NCBI RefSeq assembly: GCF_009604405.1
Contig: NZ_WEGK01000007.1
Coordinates: 248,001 to 312,000 of the forward strand
Origin: Nocardia macrotermitis
Lineage (GTDB): Bacteria; Actinomycetota; Actinomycetes; Mycobacteriales; Mycobacteriaceae
Reading direction: 5' to 3'
DNA length: 64,000 nt
Shown here: in pieces, positions 33,607 to 42,754 of the stretch
How the letters are laid out: every line of letters starts with the position of its first letter
How positions within the stretch are numbered: position 1 is the first letter of the stretch
The notes under the pieces: model-generated
The model's input: the letters and a program-made list of their open reading frames with translations, nothing else
Databases searched by the model: none
What the model was told of the DNA's origin: nothing
Translations under genes and position numbers: made by a program

Positions 33607-35331
33607 TCAGTGCGCGTCCGTTGTCGCAGATTCCTTCGGTTGAGCCGTCGGGGTGGTTGTGGCGGTTTTATTCGGTGTTGTTGTCGCAGTGTGGGTTTCG
33701 GTCGGTGACACGGTTGTCGGCTTCGGGGTCTCCGGGGTTCGGGCGACTTCGGAAGCCTTGGGATCAGTGGTGGCTGTGGTGGCGGTCGGCGAGGTTGTCT
33801 CCAGGGTCTGAGCGACCTCCGATGCCTTGGGTTTCGTGGTCGTCGGAACCGGGGTGGTCGTGGTGGTCGTCGACGTGGTGGTGGTCGGGGGCGACGTGGT
33901 CGTCGGCGCGGACCGGGTTTCGGCGGCGGCCTTGTACGCGGCCTGGACGTCGGTCGCGGTGGGCGTGGACGTGGTGTCGATCTGCTTGCCCGCCTGGGCC
34001 TGCTGGGCGAGGTGGGTGAGCCAGGCGGCGGCGTATTCGGCGGAGGTCAGCGGCTTTCCGTCGGCGGCGTTCGAATCGCGCCAGTAGTCGAAGTGGTGGC
34101 CGGTGCCGTTCGGGCCGAGGGTGAGCTTGTAGGGGTCGCTCAGGATGACCGGGATGGTGTTCTGATTGGTCACGATCAGGCCGACGACCTCGTTGAGCAC
34201 CTTCTGCGGGAGGTAGGCCAGCGGCGCCAGCTGATCGGTCGAGATCGATTGCGCCGGAGCGGGATCCGCCTGCTGCGTACCGGGCTTGTAACCGGGCTCG
34301 GACACCTTCAGCAGCACCTGGAGCAGAGTTTCGTTGCTCGCCATCCAATTCGGCGTGGACTCGATGTACTGGAAGGCGTTGAAGCCGATGCGGGCCAGCA
34401 CGGTCGCGACGTCCTGCCCGGTCGCGGGGGTGAGACCTTTGGCCTGCAACGCGTCCACGTTCAGCTGCCGCCCGACGTTCGCCGCCAATTGCAGCAGCGA
34501 GATATTCTGCGGCGCAGCGCAAGTCAGATCGCCCTCCGAGCAGAACGAGGCGATCTTGCCGTTGAGCGAACCGAAATCACCGCTGTTGTCGGGCATCGCG
34601 CCCTGACCGGAGACCGGCGTGGTGCCGTTCTGATACTTCTGATCGAAGCCGTCGGGGTTGCTGTAGGGATTCTGCGCGCCGGGGAACGGACCGTCGCCCG
34701 CGGTGCGGCCCGAATCGGCGAGGATGACCACACCGGTCACCTTGGACGGGTCGACGATGGCGTAGGAGCCGTCCTTCGCGGGTTCCTGATGCCCGACCTG
34801 GGTCGCCACCCGGCGCACCACGTCCGCGCCCTCGCTGTAGCCGACGATGGCGAATTTCGTTGCGGGGCAGGCCTGTTTGATCTGCTGCATCACCTTCTCG
34901 GTGTTGGCGACGCCCGCGTTCACCGCGTCCTCGTAGCTGTTCATGTTCGCGGGGTAGGCGATGTAGACCGCGGCGTACGAGCCCTTGTCGACCTTGCCGT
35001 CGGGCGCGTTCACCACCGGGTCGACCCACTGGCTGTGGTAGTCGTCCGACAGCGCGGCGGGCAACTCCTTGCCGTCCGCGCCGAGCAGCAGTTTCGTCGT
35101 ACTCGCCGACGGGCTGTCGTTGCGCCCGGCCACCGAGATGGTGACCATGTCGTGGCAGTCGGTGACCGACGACACCAGCCGGGGCGCGGCCGTGCGCGGA
35201 CCCGAGTCCGGCAGTACCGCCACAGCGACGGCGACCGCGCCGCCCAGGAGTACGGGCGCGGCGATCGCCGCCGTAATACGGTGGCGCACAACGAATTCGC
35301 TCTTGCGCGCCCAGAATTCACGAGATGACAT
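33607..35331 (-). CDS. Cutinase-family secreted hydrolase with Thr/Pro tail
   Basis: A 574-aa protein. A transmembrane signal segment at 18-40 (ITAAIAAPVLLGGAVAVAVA) leads into a cutinase domain with Ser166 in GYSEG and a late GHHFDYW candidate His. Cutinases of mycobacteria hydrolyse lipids or esters at the cell surface. Residues about 490-574 form a Thr/Pro/Ser-rich tail with an imperfect duplicate (PKASEVAQTLET and PKASEVARTPET). ATG 35331 is the first good start; earlier in-frame codons overlap other features. Confidence 0.85.
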   Translation of the reverse strand: MSSREFWARKSEFVVRHRITAAIAAPVLLGGAVAVAVAVLPDSGPRTAAPRLVSSVTDCHDMVTISVAGRNDSPSASTTKLLLGADGKELPAALSDDYHSQWVDPVVNAPDGKVDKGSYAAVYIAYPANMNSYEDAVNAGVANTEKVMQQIKQACPATKFAIVGYSEGADVVRRVATQVGHQEPAKDGSYAIVDPSKVTGVVILADSGRTAGDGPFPGAQNPYSNPDGFDQKYQNGTTPVSGQGAMPDNSGDFGSLNGKIASFCSEGDLTCAAPQNISLLQLAANVGRQLNVDALQAKGLTPATGQDVATVLARIGFNAFQYIESTPNWMASNETLLQVLLKVSEPGYKPGTQQADPAPAQSISTDQLAPLAYLPQKVLNEVVGLIVTNQNTIPVILSDPYKLTLGPNGTGHHFDYWRDSNAADGKPLTSAEYAAAWLTHLAQQAQAGKQIDTTSTPTATDVQAAYKAAAETRSAPTTTSPPTTTTSTTTTTTPVPTTTKPKASEVAQTLETTSPTATTATTDPKASEVARTPETPKPTTVSPTETHTATTTPNKTATTTPTAQPKESATTDAH

Positions 35332-35590
35332 GCCCGATCCCCATTCCGAAGTGACGAGTGGAGGAACCGGCCTCCCCGAGGACCATGTGCCATACGGAAC
35401 GTCGTCACGGCGGCCGCGGACGTTACGGATTCGGACAACCGGTCGCTGCGCGGATGCCACGATTCCTGTCGTACCCCTGTGGCATCGTGTGGTTCGCGCG
35501 CACACCCCCGATGCGATGCCGGATCGACAGCCGAGCCGGATGTCGGGCAGGATGTACGCGCGGACAGGCAACTGGAGGGAGCGCGAGCAC

Positions 35591-35836
35591 ATGCTGCGGA
35601 TGATCATCGGTATAGCGGCCGGATACATACTCGGTGCGAAGGCCGGGCGGGTCCGCTACGAGCAGATCAGCAAGACCACGCGCGCCATCGCCGGGAGCCC
35701 CGTGACTCGCAAGCTCGTCCAGGTCAGCCGTCAGAAGCTGTCCGACAAGCTCAGCACGCAACCGAAGCTGGAGCCGATGGAGCCGATCGACGAGCGCACC
35801 ACGGTTCTGGTGCCGCACGATCAGTTGCGCGGCTGA
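35591..35836 (+). CDS. Small YtxH-like membrane protein
   Basis: An 81-aa protein with MLRMIIGIAAGYILGAKAGR, a hydrophobic segment rich in glycine, and then RYEQISKTTRAIAG. This resembles YtxH-type small membrane proteins. GGAGGGAG lies about 12 nt before ATG 35591; an earlier in-frame ATG at 35552 is possible but removes the hydrophobic start. It precedes dnaG on the other strand. Confidence 0.75.
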   Translation: MLRMIIGIAAGYILGAKAGRVRYEQISKTTRAIAGSPVTRKLVQVSRQKLSDKLSTQPKLEPMEPIDERTTVLVPHDQLRG

Positions 35837-35977
35837 GCCTCAGCAAGCAGCGGCGAGCGGCCCCTGGAGGACGCGGATCGGTGGACGCCGGACCACACCA
35901 GGATCCACCGGGCGCTGATATTTCGCTCGAGAGCCACCGAAGTTGACGCGCGCTGGTCGACTGCCGCCGACGACCCC

Positions 35978-37906
35978 TCAGTTGCCGACGAAGTCGCCCG
36001 AGTTCCCGATCGCCTGAGCCTGCAAGCTCCGGCGGTACTGCTCGAGCGCGACCAGATCGCCGAACAACGCCATGTACGCCTCGGACTGTTCGGTCGAGGA
36101 GATACGTTGCAGCTTCGACTTCAGCTCCGCGACCTGACGGCCCACCCACGCCTCCTGGGTGCGTGCGAGCACGCCGGTGATGAAGCGCTGGACGTCGTCG
36201 ATCGATTTGATCGGCAGCGGCAGCGCGGCCAATTCGGAAACCAGCGCGCGCAGGGTGAGATCGTCGGTGTGATCCGCGACTCGGGCCACCCATTCGGCGC
36301 CACCGAGCCCGAGAGCGGTCCCCCCGGCCTCGCTGATCGCGGACCGCACCGCGACGTAGGTGGGATGAGTGAACGCCTCCGCCTCGATCGCGTCGAACGC
36401 CGGACCGGCCAGCGCCGGATATTGCAGCGCGACGGCCAGGGCGTGGCGTTGCGGTAGCAGCGTGGGATCGTTCGGATTCAACGGCGCCGCAGCACGTTCC
36501 GCCGCGGGCTGCGCCGGAGCCTCCGCACCCGCCCGCCGCGCCGGAGTGGCGGATCCGTTGCCCTGCGTGCGATTACGCCGCGCCTCGTCACCGACCCGGC
36601 GCACCACCATCTGAATGTCGTCCCAGCCGATCCACCCCGCCAGCCGGGTCGCATACGCCTTGCGGGAGGCGTTGTCGGTGATCTGCGCGACCACCGGCAC
36701 CGTGCGCCGCAACGCCTCGACCTGCCCCTGCGCGGAGTCCAGATCGTATTGCGCGAGATAGCCCTTCACGATGAACTCGAACAGCGGGATCCGGCGCGCG
36801 ACCAGATCCTTCAACGCCGCGTCACCCGAATGCTGGCGCAGCTCGCACGGATCCTGCCCGTCGGGCGCGATGGCGATATAGGTCTGCATGGCGATCTTCT
36901 GATCACCCGCGAACGCCTTCTGCGCGGCGGCCAGACCGGCCTCGTCGCCGTCGAAGGTGTAGATGAACTCACCGCTCATCCAGGTGTCGTCCATCAGCAG
37001 CCGGCGCAGCAGCGACAGATGTTCACTGCCGAAGGCGGTACCGCACGACGCCACCGCCGTTTTCACCCCGGCCATGTGCATCGCCATCACATCGGTGTAG
37101 CCCTCCACGACCACCACCTGACGCCCCTTGGCGATCTCCCGCTTGGCGTGGTCGAGGCCGAACAGCACCTGAGACTTCTTGTACAGCAACGTTTCCGAGG
37201 TGTTGATGTACTTCGCGGTCATCTGATCGTCGTCGAACAACCGCCGCGCGCCGAACCCGATCACCTCGCCGCCGAGATTGCGGATCGGCCACAGCAGCCG
37301 CCGGTGGAAGCGGTCGATCGGCCCGCGCCGACCCGGCTTGGACAGCCCGGCCGCCTCGAGCTCCGGAACGGTGAATCCCTTGCGCAGCAAGTGTTTCGTG
37401 AGGGTGTCCCAGCCGCCGGGCGCGTAACCGCAACCGAACTGCTGCCAGGCCGCGGCATCGAACTGCCTGTCCGTCAGGTAGTTTCGCGCCGTCTGCGCCT
37501 CGGACTCGCGCAACTGCCCGATGTAGAACTCGTGCGCCGCCGCGTTGGCCGCGACCAGCCGCGACCGGGTGCCGCGATCACGCTGCACCGAGGTCCCGCC
37601 GCCCTCGTAGTTGATCTTGTAGCCGATCCGGTCCGCCATCTGCTCGACGGCCTCGACGAATCCGACATGTTCCATCTTCTGCAGGAAGGCGAACACGTCG
37701 CCGCCCTCACCGCACCCGAAGCAGTGGAACAGCCCGTGATTGGGCCGCACATGGAACGACGGCGACTTCTCGTCGTGGAACGGGCACAACCCCTTGAGCG
37801 AATCCGCTCCCGCCCGCTTCAGCGCGACGTACTCCCCCACGACATCCTCGATGCGAACCCGCTCACGAATTGCCGCGATATCGCGATCAGGAAGTCTACC
37901 GGCCAC
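35978..37906 (-). CDS. dnaG: DNA primase
   Basis: A 642-aa DnaG. The zinc-binding domain has Cys41-x2-His44 (CPFHDEKSPSF) and Cys62-x2-Cys65 (CFGCGEGGDVF). The RNA-polymerase/TOPRIM part shows VVVEGYTDVMAMH and then TFDGDEAG. The C-terminal part is helicase-binding. It makes RNA primers for Okazaki fragments. Start ATG 37906 and full length fit the family. Confidence 0.96.
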   Translation of the reverse strand: MAGRLPDRDIAAIRERVRIEDVVGEYVALKRAGADSLKGLCPFHDEKSPSFHVRPNHGLFHCFGCGEGGDVFAFLQKMEHVGFVEAVEQMADRIGYKINYEGGGTSVQRDRGTRSRLVAANAAAHEFYIGQLRESEAQTARNYLTDRQFDAAAWQQFGCGYAPGGWDTLTKHLLRKGFTVPELEAAGLSKPGRRGPIDRFHRRLLWPIRNLGGEVIGFGARRLFDDDQMTAKYINTSETLLYKKSQVLFGLDHAKREIAKGRQVVVVEGYTDVMAMHMAGVKTAVASCGTAFGSEHLSLLRRLLMDDTWMSGEFIYTFDGDEAGLAAAQKAFAGDQKIAMQTYIAIAPDGQDPCELRQHSGDAALKDLVARRIPLFEFIVKGYLAQYDLDSAQGQVEALRRTVPVVAQITDNASRKAYATRLAGWIGWDDIQMVVRRVGDEARRNRTQGNGSATPARRAGAEAPAQPAAERAAAPLNPNDPTLLPQRHALAVALQYPALAGPAFDAIEAEAFTHPTYVAVRSAISEAGGTALGLGGAEWVARVADHTDDLTLRALVSELAALPLPIKSIDDVQRFITGVLARTQEAWVGRQVAELKSKLQRISSTEQSEAYMALFGDLVALEQYRRSLQAQAIGNSGDFVGN

Positions 37907-37997
37907 GGGTCACGAGTCTAGCTTCCCCGCGATCCCGCGACTTCAGCGTGCTCGGCGGAGGCGGTTCAGCGGAGGCGGTTGTGTTGTTTCCAGTAAC

Positions 37998-38801
37998 TCA
38001 GCAGGCCCGCCGAACTGTTGGGGCCGGAGGCGAAGTAGACGCCGAGGACATCCTGCTGGGTCGCGGCCATTCGAGGGTCGGGACCACGGCGGTGCCGTTG
38101 GACATCGTGCACTCGTATCGCCCTGCGGCATAAGGGTTGTCGAGAGCGCCGTCGGCGCAGGCGGTGTGCGCGGCCGATCGACGGTCCTCGTCGTAGCCCT
38201 GCTGCAAGGTCTCGGCGTCGGGGTAGAGGAAGAACGCGGCCTCCAGGTGACCGGAGTACGGGTCACAGTGCAACGCCGCCGCCTCGCCCTGCTGCGGGTC
38301 CTTGTGGTAGCAATCGGACTGGTCGTAGCCGGTGGGGAGGTGTTGCATCAGCGCGGCGTCGTCCGGGGTGAAGTTCGCGCGCGGGCTGGCCGAGGCCGCG
38401 ACGGTGCCGGGCGTGTACGAGGCGTTCGCCGATCTGCGCGGAGTCGTCCCGCCGTCCGGTAGCAGCATCATCACGATGGCGAAGACGCAGACGACGACCG
38501 CGATCGCGACACCGGCGATGATCCGTCCGCGATTCGTCCGGGGGCTCGGCGGGGCCGGGGTCGCGGCAACCGGTTCCGGGGGCAGGTCGGAGAGGGCATG
38601 CGGGACCTGTAGATCGTCGAGCAGGCCGTACAACTCCCCGCGCGTCTTGGCCTTCCCCGTGGCTTCCAGACGGACGTGATACTCCGCATTGTCGAGTTCG
38701 CCGTCGGCATAGGCGTTGTCCAGCGCGGTACCCGCCATGGATCGGTCGAGATCATTGGCACGCAGACGGGAATCGTTCCGCGGTCGTTCAGCAGACACCA
38801 C
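37998..38801 (-). CDS. DUF1707-domain membrane protein, likely frameshifted near end
   Basis: As read the protein is 267 aa. Its DUF1707 domain (RLRANDLDRSMAGTALDNAY, then GELDNAEYHVRLEATGKAKT) is followed by a transmembrane segment (RIIAGVAIAVVVCVFAIVMM) and an exported domain. After VVPTLEWP near 38062-38068 the protein-like frame changes: one missing base would give TQQDVLGVYFASGPNSSAG and then LLSYWKQHNRLR with a stop at 37966, instead of the low-complexity tail seen now. This is a sequencing error or a recent frameshift. Confidence 0.72.
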   Translation of the reverse strand: MVSAERPRNDSRLRANDLDRSMAGTALDNAYADGELDNAEYHVRLEATGKAKTRGELYGLLDDLQVPHALSDLPPEPVAATPAPPSPRTNRGRIIAGVAIAVVVCVFAIVMMLLPDGGTTPRRSANASYTPGTVAASASPRANFTPDDAALMQHLPTGYDQSDCYHKDPQQGEAAALHCDPYSGHLEAAFFLYPDAETLQQGYDEDRRSAAHTACADGALDNPYAAGRYECTMSNGTAVVPTLEWPRPSRMSSASTSPPAPTVRRAC

Positions 38802-38873
38802 ATCATCGTGGCAGCCGGACGGGTCCAGCGGTAGATGCTTCGTGACGGAATCCGCGACATCCCGGAAACGGCT

Positions 38874-38929
38874 GAGCCGGTCGTCAGGGTGGCGCGCTGG
38901 GAGATGCGCTGCCGTCCGACGACCGGCTC
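38874..38929. terminator. Hairpin with 12-bp perfect arms
   Basis: GAGCCGGTCGTC (38874-38885) and GACGACCGGCTC (38918-38929) form a perfect 12-bp stem with a 32-base loop. It lies just after the 35-aa gene, so it may be its terminator and insulate the DUF1707 gene. Confidence 0.6.
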
Positions 38930-38951
38930 GGTCGGGGTCACGGGGGTGGGA

Positions 38952-39059
38952 TCAGTGGTGGCCGCCGCCGCCCTGGAACCAGCTCTGGCCGAAGTTGCCG
39001 AAATTGCTGACGAAGGGGTGGAAGAAGTCGGTGAAGGGCTGCCAGATGCTGTGGAACAT
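38952..39059 (-). CDS. 35-aa aromatic small protein
   Basis: ATG 39059 opens MFHSIWQPFTDFFHPFVSNF, then GNFGQSWFQGGGGHH and TGA. GAAAGG lies about 10 nt before it. The protein is rich in Phe, Trp and His and ends in a Gly/His tail; it could sit at the membrane surface. No similar named family comes to mind. It is too short for typical ORF listings. It is divergent from the 142-aa Gly-rich membrane protein, which also has a Gly/His/Phe tail. Confidence 0.6.
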   Translation of the reverse strand: MFHSIWQPFTDFFHPFVSNFGNFGQSWFQGGGGHH

Positions 39060-39293
39060 GGTGTTACCTTTCGGTCGGGAATCGGGAATCGGCGTTTTTG
39101 CTCGATTCGCACTGCCGAGATCTACTTTCGACGATCCGGATTAGCGGACCGTTGGTTTGAACTGTCAGCTTTCTGAGTGACGTGGCTCATGCGATATCGG
39201 ATATACAGCTCACACACAGCGCGGACACGTATCCGACCCATTTTTCGCGACCACCATGACCGTATCGACCTGAACATGGAGAAAGGTTTCGCG

Positions 39294-39722
39294 ATGGGGC
39301 TCTTGATTCTGCTCGCGCTCGCGGTGGGCGCCGGATTTCTGATCGCCTCGATGACCAAGCGGTCACGGGCGACGGGGCCGCAGCCCATGCCGTACATGCA
39401 GCAGCCGATGCAGTACGTGGACGCGTCTCCGGCACAGAACCGGGTGGTCATCGACGGTAACGAATACGTCGGCGCGAATCAGCGGGGCGCGGCGACGCCG
39501 TACTACTTCGGCGGCGGCACGGTCGGCGGACGCGCGGTGTCGCCCGGTTGGTACAGCACGCCGTGGTGGAAGACCGCGCTGGTCGCCGGTGCGGCCGGGG
39601 TGGGTGGTGCGTTGTTGGCCGATACCCTCCTGGACGGATTCGGCCATCACCACATGGGCGGATTCGGTGAGATGGGCGGACATGGGTTCGGCGGGGATAT
39701 GGGCGGTCCAGGATTCTTCTGA
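39294..39722 (+). CDS. Membrane protein with Gly/His-rich tail
   Basis: A 142-aa protein from ATG 39294, preceded by GAGAAAGG at about the right distance. Earlier in-frame starts at 39177 or 39276 lack that signal. Residues 1-18 are hydrophobic (MGLLILLALAVGAGFLIA), and a second hydrophobic segment lies near 99-118. The C-terminus (HHHMGGFGEMGGHGFGGDMG) is rich in His, Gly and Phe. Family is unknown. It forms a divergent pair with the 35-aa gene. Confidence 0.72.
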   Translation: MGLLILLALAVGAGFLIASMTKRSRATGPQPMPYMQQPMQYVDASPAQNRVVIDGNEYVGANQRGAATPYYFGGGTVGGRAVSPGWYSTPWWKTALVAGAAGVGGALLADTLLDGFGHHHMGGFGEMGGHGFGGDMGGPGFF

Positions 39723-39745
39723 TCCGTGCGGTTCCGGGAATTACC

Positions 39746-39779
39746 GATGAGCGACTCGTAGATTTACGAGTCGCTCATC
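39746..39779. terminator. Perfect 15-bp hairpin
   Basis: GATGAGCGACTCGTA (39746-39760) and TACGAGTCGCTCATC (39765-39779) pair perfectly around a 4-base loop. It lies between convergent genes and can act in both directions; there is no T run. Confidence 0.85.
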
Positions 39780-39838
39780 ACATATATGACCACGGAATCT
39801 GCGTCAGCACGATAATCCCGTCAATTCAATGCCGATAA

Positions 39839-41128
39839 CTACCCGATTGCCGTCGCGATTCTTTCGAGGCGGCTCTCGGTGTACGAGGCGATCTGATCGA
39901 CGACGACGCGAACACGGGAAGCGTCGTCGTCGGCCGCATTCCACCAGGGCAGCAGGACCGGGTCCAGGGTGTTCGGGGCGGTGGCCAGCAGGTGATCGGC
40001 GACCAGCCGGATCCGTTCCCGTTGCGCCGCTTGACGTTTGTTGTGTTCCGGATCGGACATCACATAGCGCAGCGCGACCGTTTTGAGCATGGCCACCTCG
40101 GCGGCGACGATCGGCGGCACCTCCAGATCCGCGGCATAACGCGAGAGGCGGCGTCCGCCCCAGGCATCGCGGGTCGCGACGACGGCGGCGGTGGCGAAGC
40201 GGCCGACCAGATCGCTGGTGAGGCGTTTCAAGGCGACCGAGGCGCGCAGCGTGGCGTCGTACCCGGCGGCCTCGGCGATCACCGGCAGTTCGGACAGGCG
40301 TTGCGCGGCGGCGACCAGATCGGCGATCGACAGGTCGCGGTGTTGGGCGTGACCGAGTTCGGCCAGCGCGCGCTGCTCGGCGGGATCGGCGAGGGCGCGC
40401 AGGTCGATCCGGCCCGCGATCACCCCGTCCTCGACGTCGTGCACCGAGTAGGCGACGTCATCGGACCAGTCCATCACCTGTGATTCCAGGCACTGCCGAC
40501 GCGGCGGCGCATCGCGCCGGACCCACTCCAGGCGATCCGCGTCCTCGGCGTAGGCGCCGAACTTGCGAACCGAATCCGTTCTGCCCCAAGGGTATTTGAT
40601 CGTCGCGTCCAGTGCGGCGCGGGTCAGGTTGAGGCCGGAACTCTCCCCGTCGGGGCCGAACACCTTGGGTTCGAGCCGGGTCAGGATGCGCAGATTCTGC
40701 GCGTTGCCCTCGAAACCGCCGAAGGCCGAGGCGAATTCGTCCAGCGCACGCTCACCGTTGTGGCCGTACGGCGGATGTCCGATGTCGTGCGCGAGCCCGG
40801 CCAGATCCACCACGTCGGGATCACAGCCGAGTTCCTCGGCGATGCTGCGGCCGATCTGGGCGACCTCCAGCGAATGGGTGAGCCGGGTGCGCGGGGTGTC
40901 GCCGTCGCGCGGGCCCATGACCTGCGTCTTGTCCGCGAGACGACGCAGCGCGGCCGAATGCAGTACCCGGGCGCGGTCGCGGGCGAAATCGCTGCGCCGC
41001 TCGGCAACCGGAGACCAGCTCAGGCCCGCGCTCTTCGCCGACTCGGTCACCATACGTTCGTGATCGTCCGCGGTGTATGCCTGCGCGTCGCCGCGCTCGG
41101 TGGAGCCGAACGGGTAGCCGCCGGTCAT
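39839..41128 (-). CDS. dgt: dGTP triphosphohydrolase-like HD protein
   Basis: A 429-aa HD-domain enzyme. His85 and His114-Asp115 (AHDIGHPPYGH) are metal ligands, with THSLEVAQIGR earlier. Dgt cleaves dGTP to deoxyguanosine and tripolyphosphate; related proteins may act on other dNTPs. ATG 41128 follows GAGGAG. It comes 16 nt after the YdcF gene, so these and the upstream MBL gene are likely one operon. Confidence 0.92.
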   Translation of the reverse strand: MTGGYPFGSTERGDAQAYTADDHERMVTESAKSAGLSWSPVAERRSDFARDRARVLHSAALRRLADKTQVMGPRDGDTPRTRLTHSLEVAQIGRSIAEELGCDPDVVDLAGLAHDIGHPPYGHNGERALDEFASAFGGFEGNAQNLRILTRLEPKVFGPDGESSGLNLTRAALDATIKYPWGRTDSVRKFGAYAEDADRLEWVRRDAPPRRQCLESQVMDWSDDVAYSVHDVEDGVIAGRIDLRALADPAEQRALAELGHAQHRDLSIADLVAAAQRLSELPVIAEAAGYDATLRASVALKRLTSDLVGRFATAAVVATRDAWGGRRLSRYAADLEVPPIVAAEVAMLKTVALRYVMSDPEHNKRQAAQRERIRLVADHLLATAPNTLDPVLLPWWNAADDDASRVRVVVDQIASYTESRLERIATAIG

Positions 41129-41144
41129 CAGATCTCCTCGAAAA

Positions 41145-41864
41145 TCACTGCTCCGCAGTGTATTTGAAGTCCGCGGGGAAGTGGGTCAGCTTGTACCAGA
41201 GCAGGGCCGCGGTCTCCCGGGCGATGCCGTGGAACTGCGATTCGCGGGTGTAGACCGCCGGGCCGGTGCGGGTGGGCGCGGTCCACGCGTCGAGTCCCGC
41301 GTCGCGCGCCATGGTCCGGGTGCGCATCGAATGCCACGGGTCGCTGACCAGCACCACCGACGTCAGATCCCGCGAGCGCATGGCGGCGGCGACCGCGTCG
41401 ATACTCTCCAGGGTGTCGGACCCGGTCTCGACCGCAAGCACGGCCTCGGCCGGAATACCGTGCTCGGTCAGATACATCTTGCCCGCCGCGGCCTCGGTGT
41501 ACTCGTCCCCGGGGCGTTTGCCGCCGACCGTGATCACCAGTGGCGCAACACCTTTCCCGAAAAGCCGGTACGCCTGACCCAGCCGCGCCTGGAACACCGA
41601 GGACGGCGTGCCGTCGTACTGCGCGGCGCCGAGCACCAGGATCGCGTCGCCGTGCGTGTAGTCGTCGATCCGCGCGACCTGCCACACCCGCACCGCCGTC
41701 CCGCCGACGAGTACCAGCGCGGCCAGCAGACTGCCCACGATCACGCGACGCGCCCAGCGCCCCACCGCACCTCGGCGCGGGCGGGTGGTCTGCCGGACGG
41801 CGGGCGATGGTGCGGGACGAGTCGGGGCCCAGGACATTCCACGAGTGTGCCAGGGCTCGATCAC
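41145..41864 (-). CDS. YdcF/ElyC-family membrane protein
   Basis: A 239-aa protein with a transmembrane segment (VIVGSLLAALVLVGGTAVRV) and a DUF218 domain: DAILVLGAAQYDG and then PLVITVGGKRPGDEYTEA. Related ElyC/YdcF proteins are linked to envelope synthesis, but reaction is unclear. GTG 41864 and ATG 41837 are both possible starts. It lies between MBL and dgt genes on the same strand. Confidence 0.8.
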   Translation of the reverse strand: MIEPWHTRGMSWAPTRPAPSPAVRQTTRPRRGAVGRWARRVIVGSLLAALVLVGGTAVRVWQVARIDDYTHGDAILVLGAAQYDGTPSSVFQARLGQAYRLFGKGVAPLVITVGGKRPGDEYTEAAAGKMYLTEHGIPAEAVLAVETGSDTLESIDAVAAAMRSRDLTSVVLVSDPWHSMRTRTMARDAGLDAWTAPTRTGPAVYTRESQFHGIARETAALLWYKLTHFPADFKYTAEQ

Positions 41865-41911
41865 GCCGAGGTTGCGGCTCCAGCTTCGGCCGCCGCTTCA
41901 CTCCGGCGGGT

Positions 41912-42586
41912 TCACCAGCCTCGTTCACGCCATTCGCCCAGATGCGGACGCTCGGCGCCGAGCGTGGTGTCGTCACCGTGACCCGGGTAGACGATCGTCT
42001 CGTCGGGAAAACGATCGAACAGCTTCGTGGTCACATCGCCGTAGAGCGAATCGAAATCCGCCGGAGTAGTGGTGCGCCCCACACCACCGGGGAACAGCGA
42101 GTCGCCGGTGAACAGGTGCACCTGCCCCGCACCGTCGGTCAGCACCAGCGCCACCGAACCCGGTGTGTGCCCGCGCAGATGGACCGCCCCGAGCGTCAAC
42201 TCGCCCACCTGGACGGTGTCGCCCTCAGCGAGCAGCCGATCGGGGGTGACCGGCAACGGTTCGGCGTCGAGTTCGTGTGCGGCGGTGGCGGCGGAGGTGC
42301 CCGCGACCACCTTCTCCAACCCGAACCAGTGGTCCGCGTGCTGATGAGTGGTGATGATCAACTCGAGCCGCCCCGCGGCCTGCTGACCGATCAACTCGAG
42401 CAGCCGCTCGGGCTCGTTCGCCGCATCGATCAGCAGGCTCGACCCGGTCGCGGTGTCCTGCACCAGATACGCGTTGTTGTCCATCTGTCCCACGGACATC
42501 TTGACGATGCGCGCACCCGGCACCGCGCGCTGCTGCGGGTTCGATCCCGGCGAGACATGGCCCGTGTATGCGTCCAACGTAATCAC
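41912..42586 (-). CDS. MBL-fold metallo-hydrolase, glyoxalase II-like
   Basis: A 224-aa protein with the metal motif THQHADHW (His81, His83, Asp85, His86), later FTGDSLFPGGVGR and VYPGHGDDTT. This is close to glyoxalase II/persulfide dioxygenase types, though the exact substrate is uncertain. GTG 42586 starts the frame. It probably heads a short operon with YdcF and dgt. Confidence 0.82.
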   Translation of the reverse strand: MITLDAYTGHVSPGSNPQQRAVPGARIVKMSVGQMDNNAYLVQDTATGSSLLIDAANEPERLLELIGQQAAGRLELIITTHQHADHWFGLEKVVAGTSAATAAHELDAEPLPVTPDRLLAEGDTVQVGELTLGAVHLRGHTPGSVALVLTDGAGQVHLFTGDSLFPGGVGRTTTPADFDSLYGDVTTKLFDRFPDETIVYPGHGDDTTLGAERPHLGEWRERGW

Positions 42587-42720
42587 GACTCGATCGTAAC
42601 CACGACCACCGACAACCGCGCTCGATGCACAGCTCGGCCGGCGTCCGCGGATCGTTCCGGGTTCAGCCCAGCCGGGTTCGATCGTGCGGACCGTCAGCTC
42701 GCGGGCGGAACGTGCGCGCC

Positions 42721-42754
42721 AACCAGCCCTGGCTCTACAACCAGCCCTGGCTCT
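42721..42754. repeat. 18-bp tandem duplication at response regulator end
   Basis: AACCAGCCCTGGCTCT is repeated exactly at 42721-42736 and 42739-42754. The TAG stop of the response regulator lies in the first unit on the plus strand, so the protein ends SQGWL and the same SQGWL codons follow past the stop. This is a recent small duplication. Confidence 0.85.
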
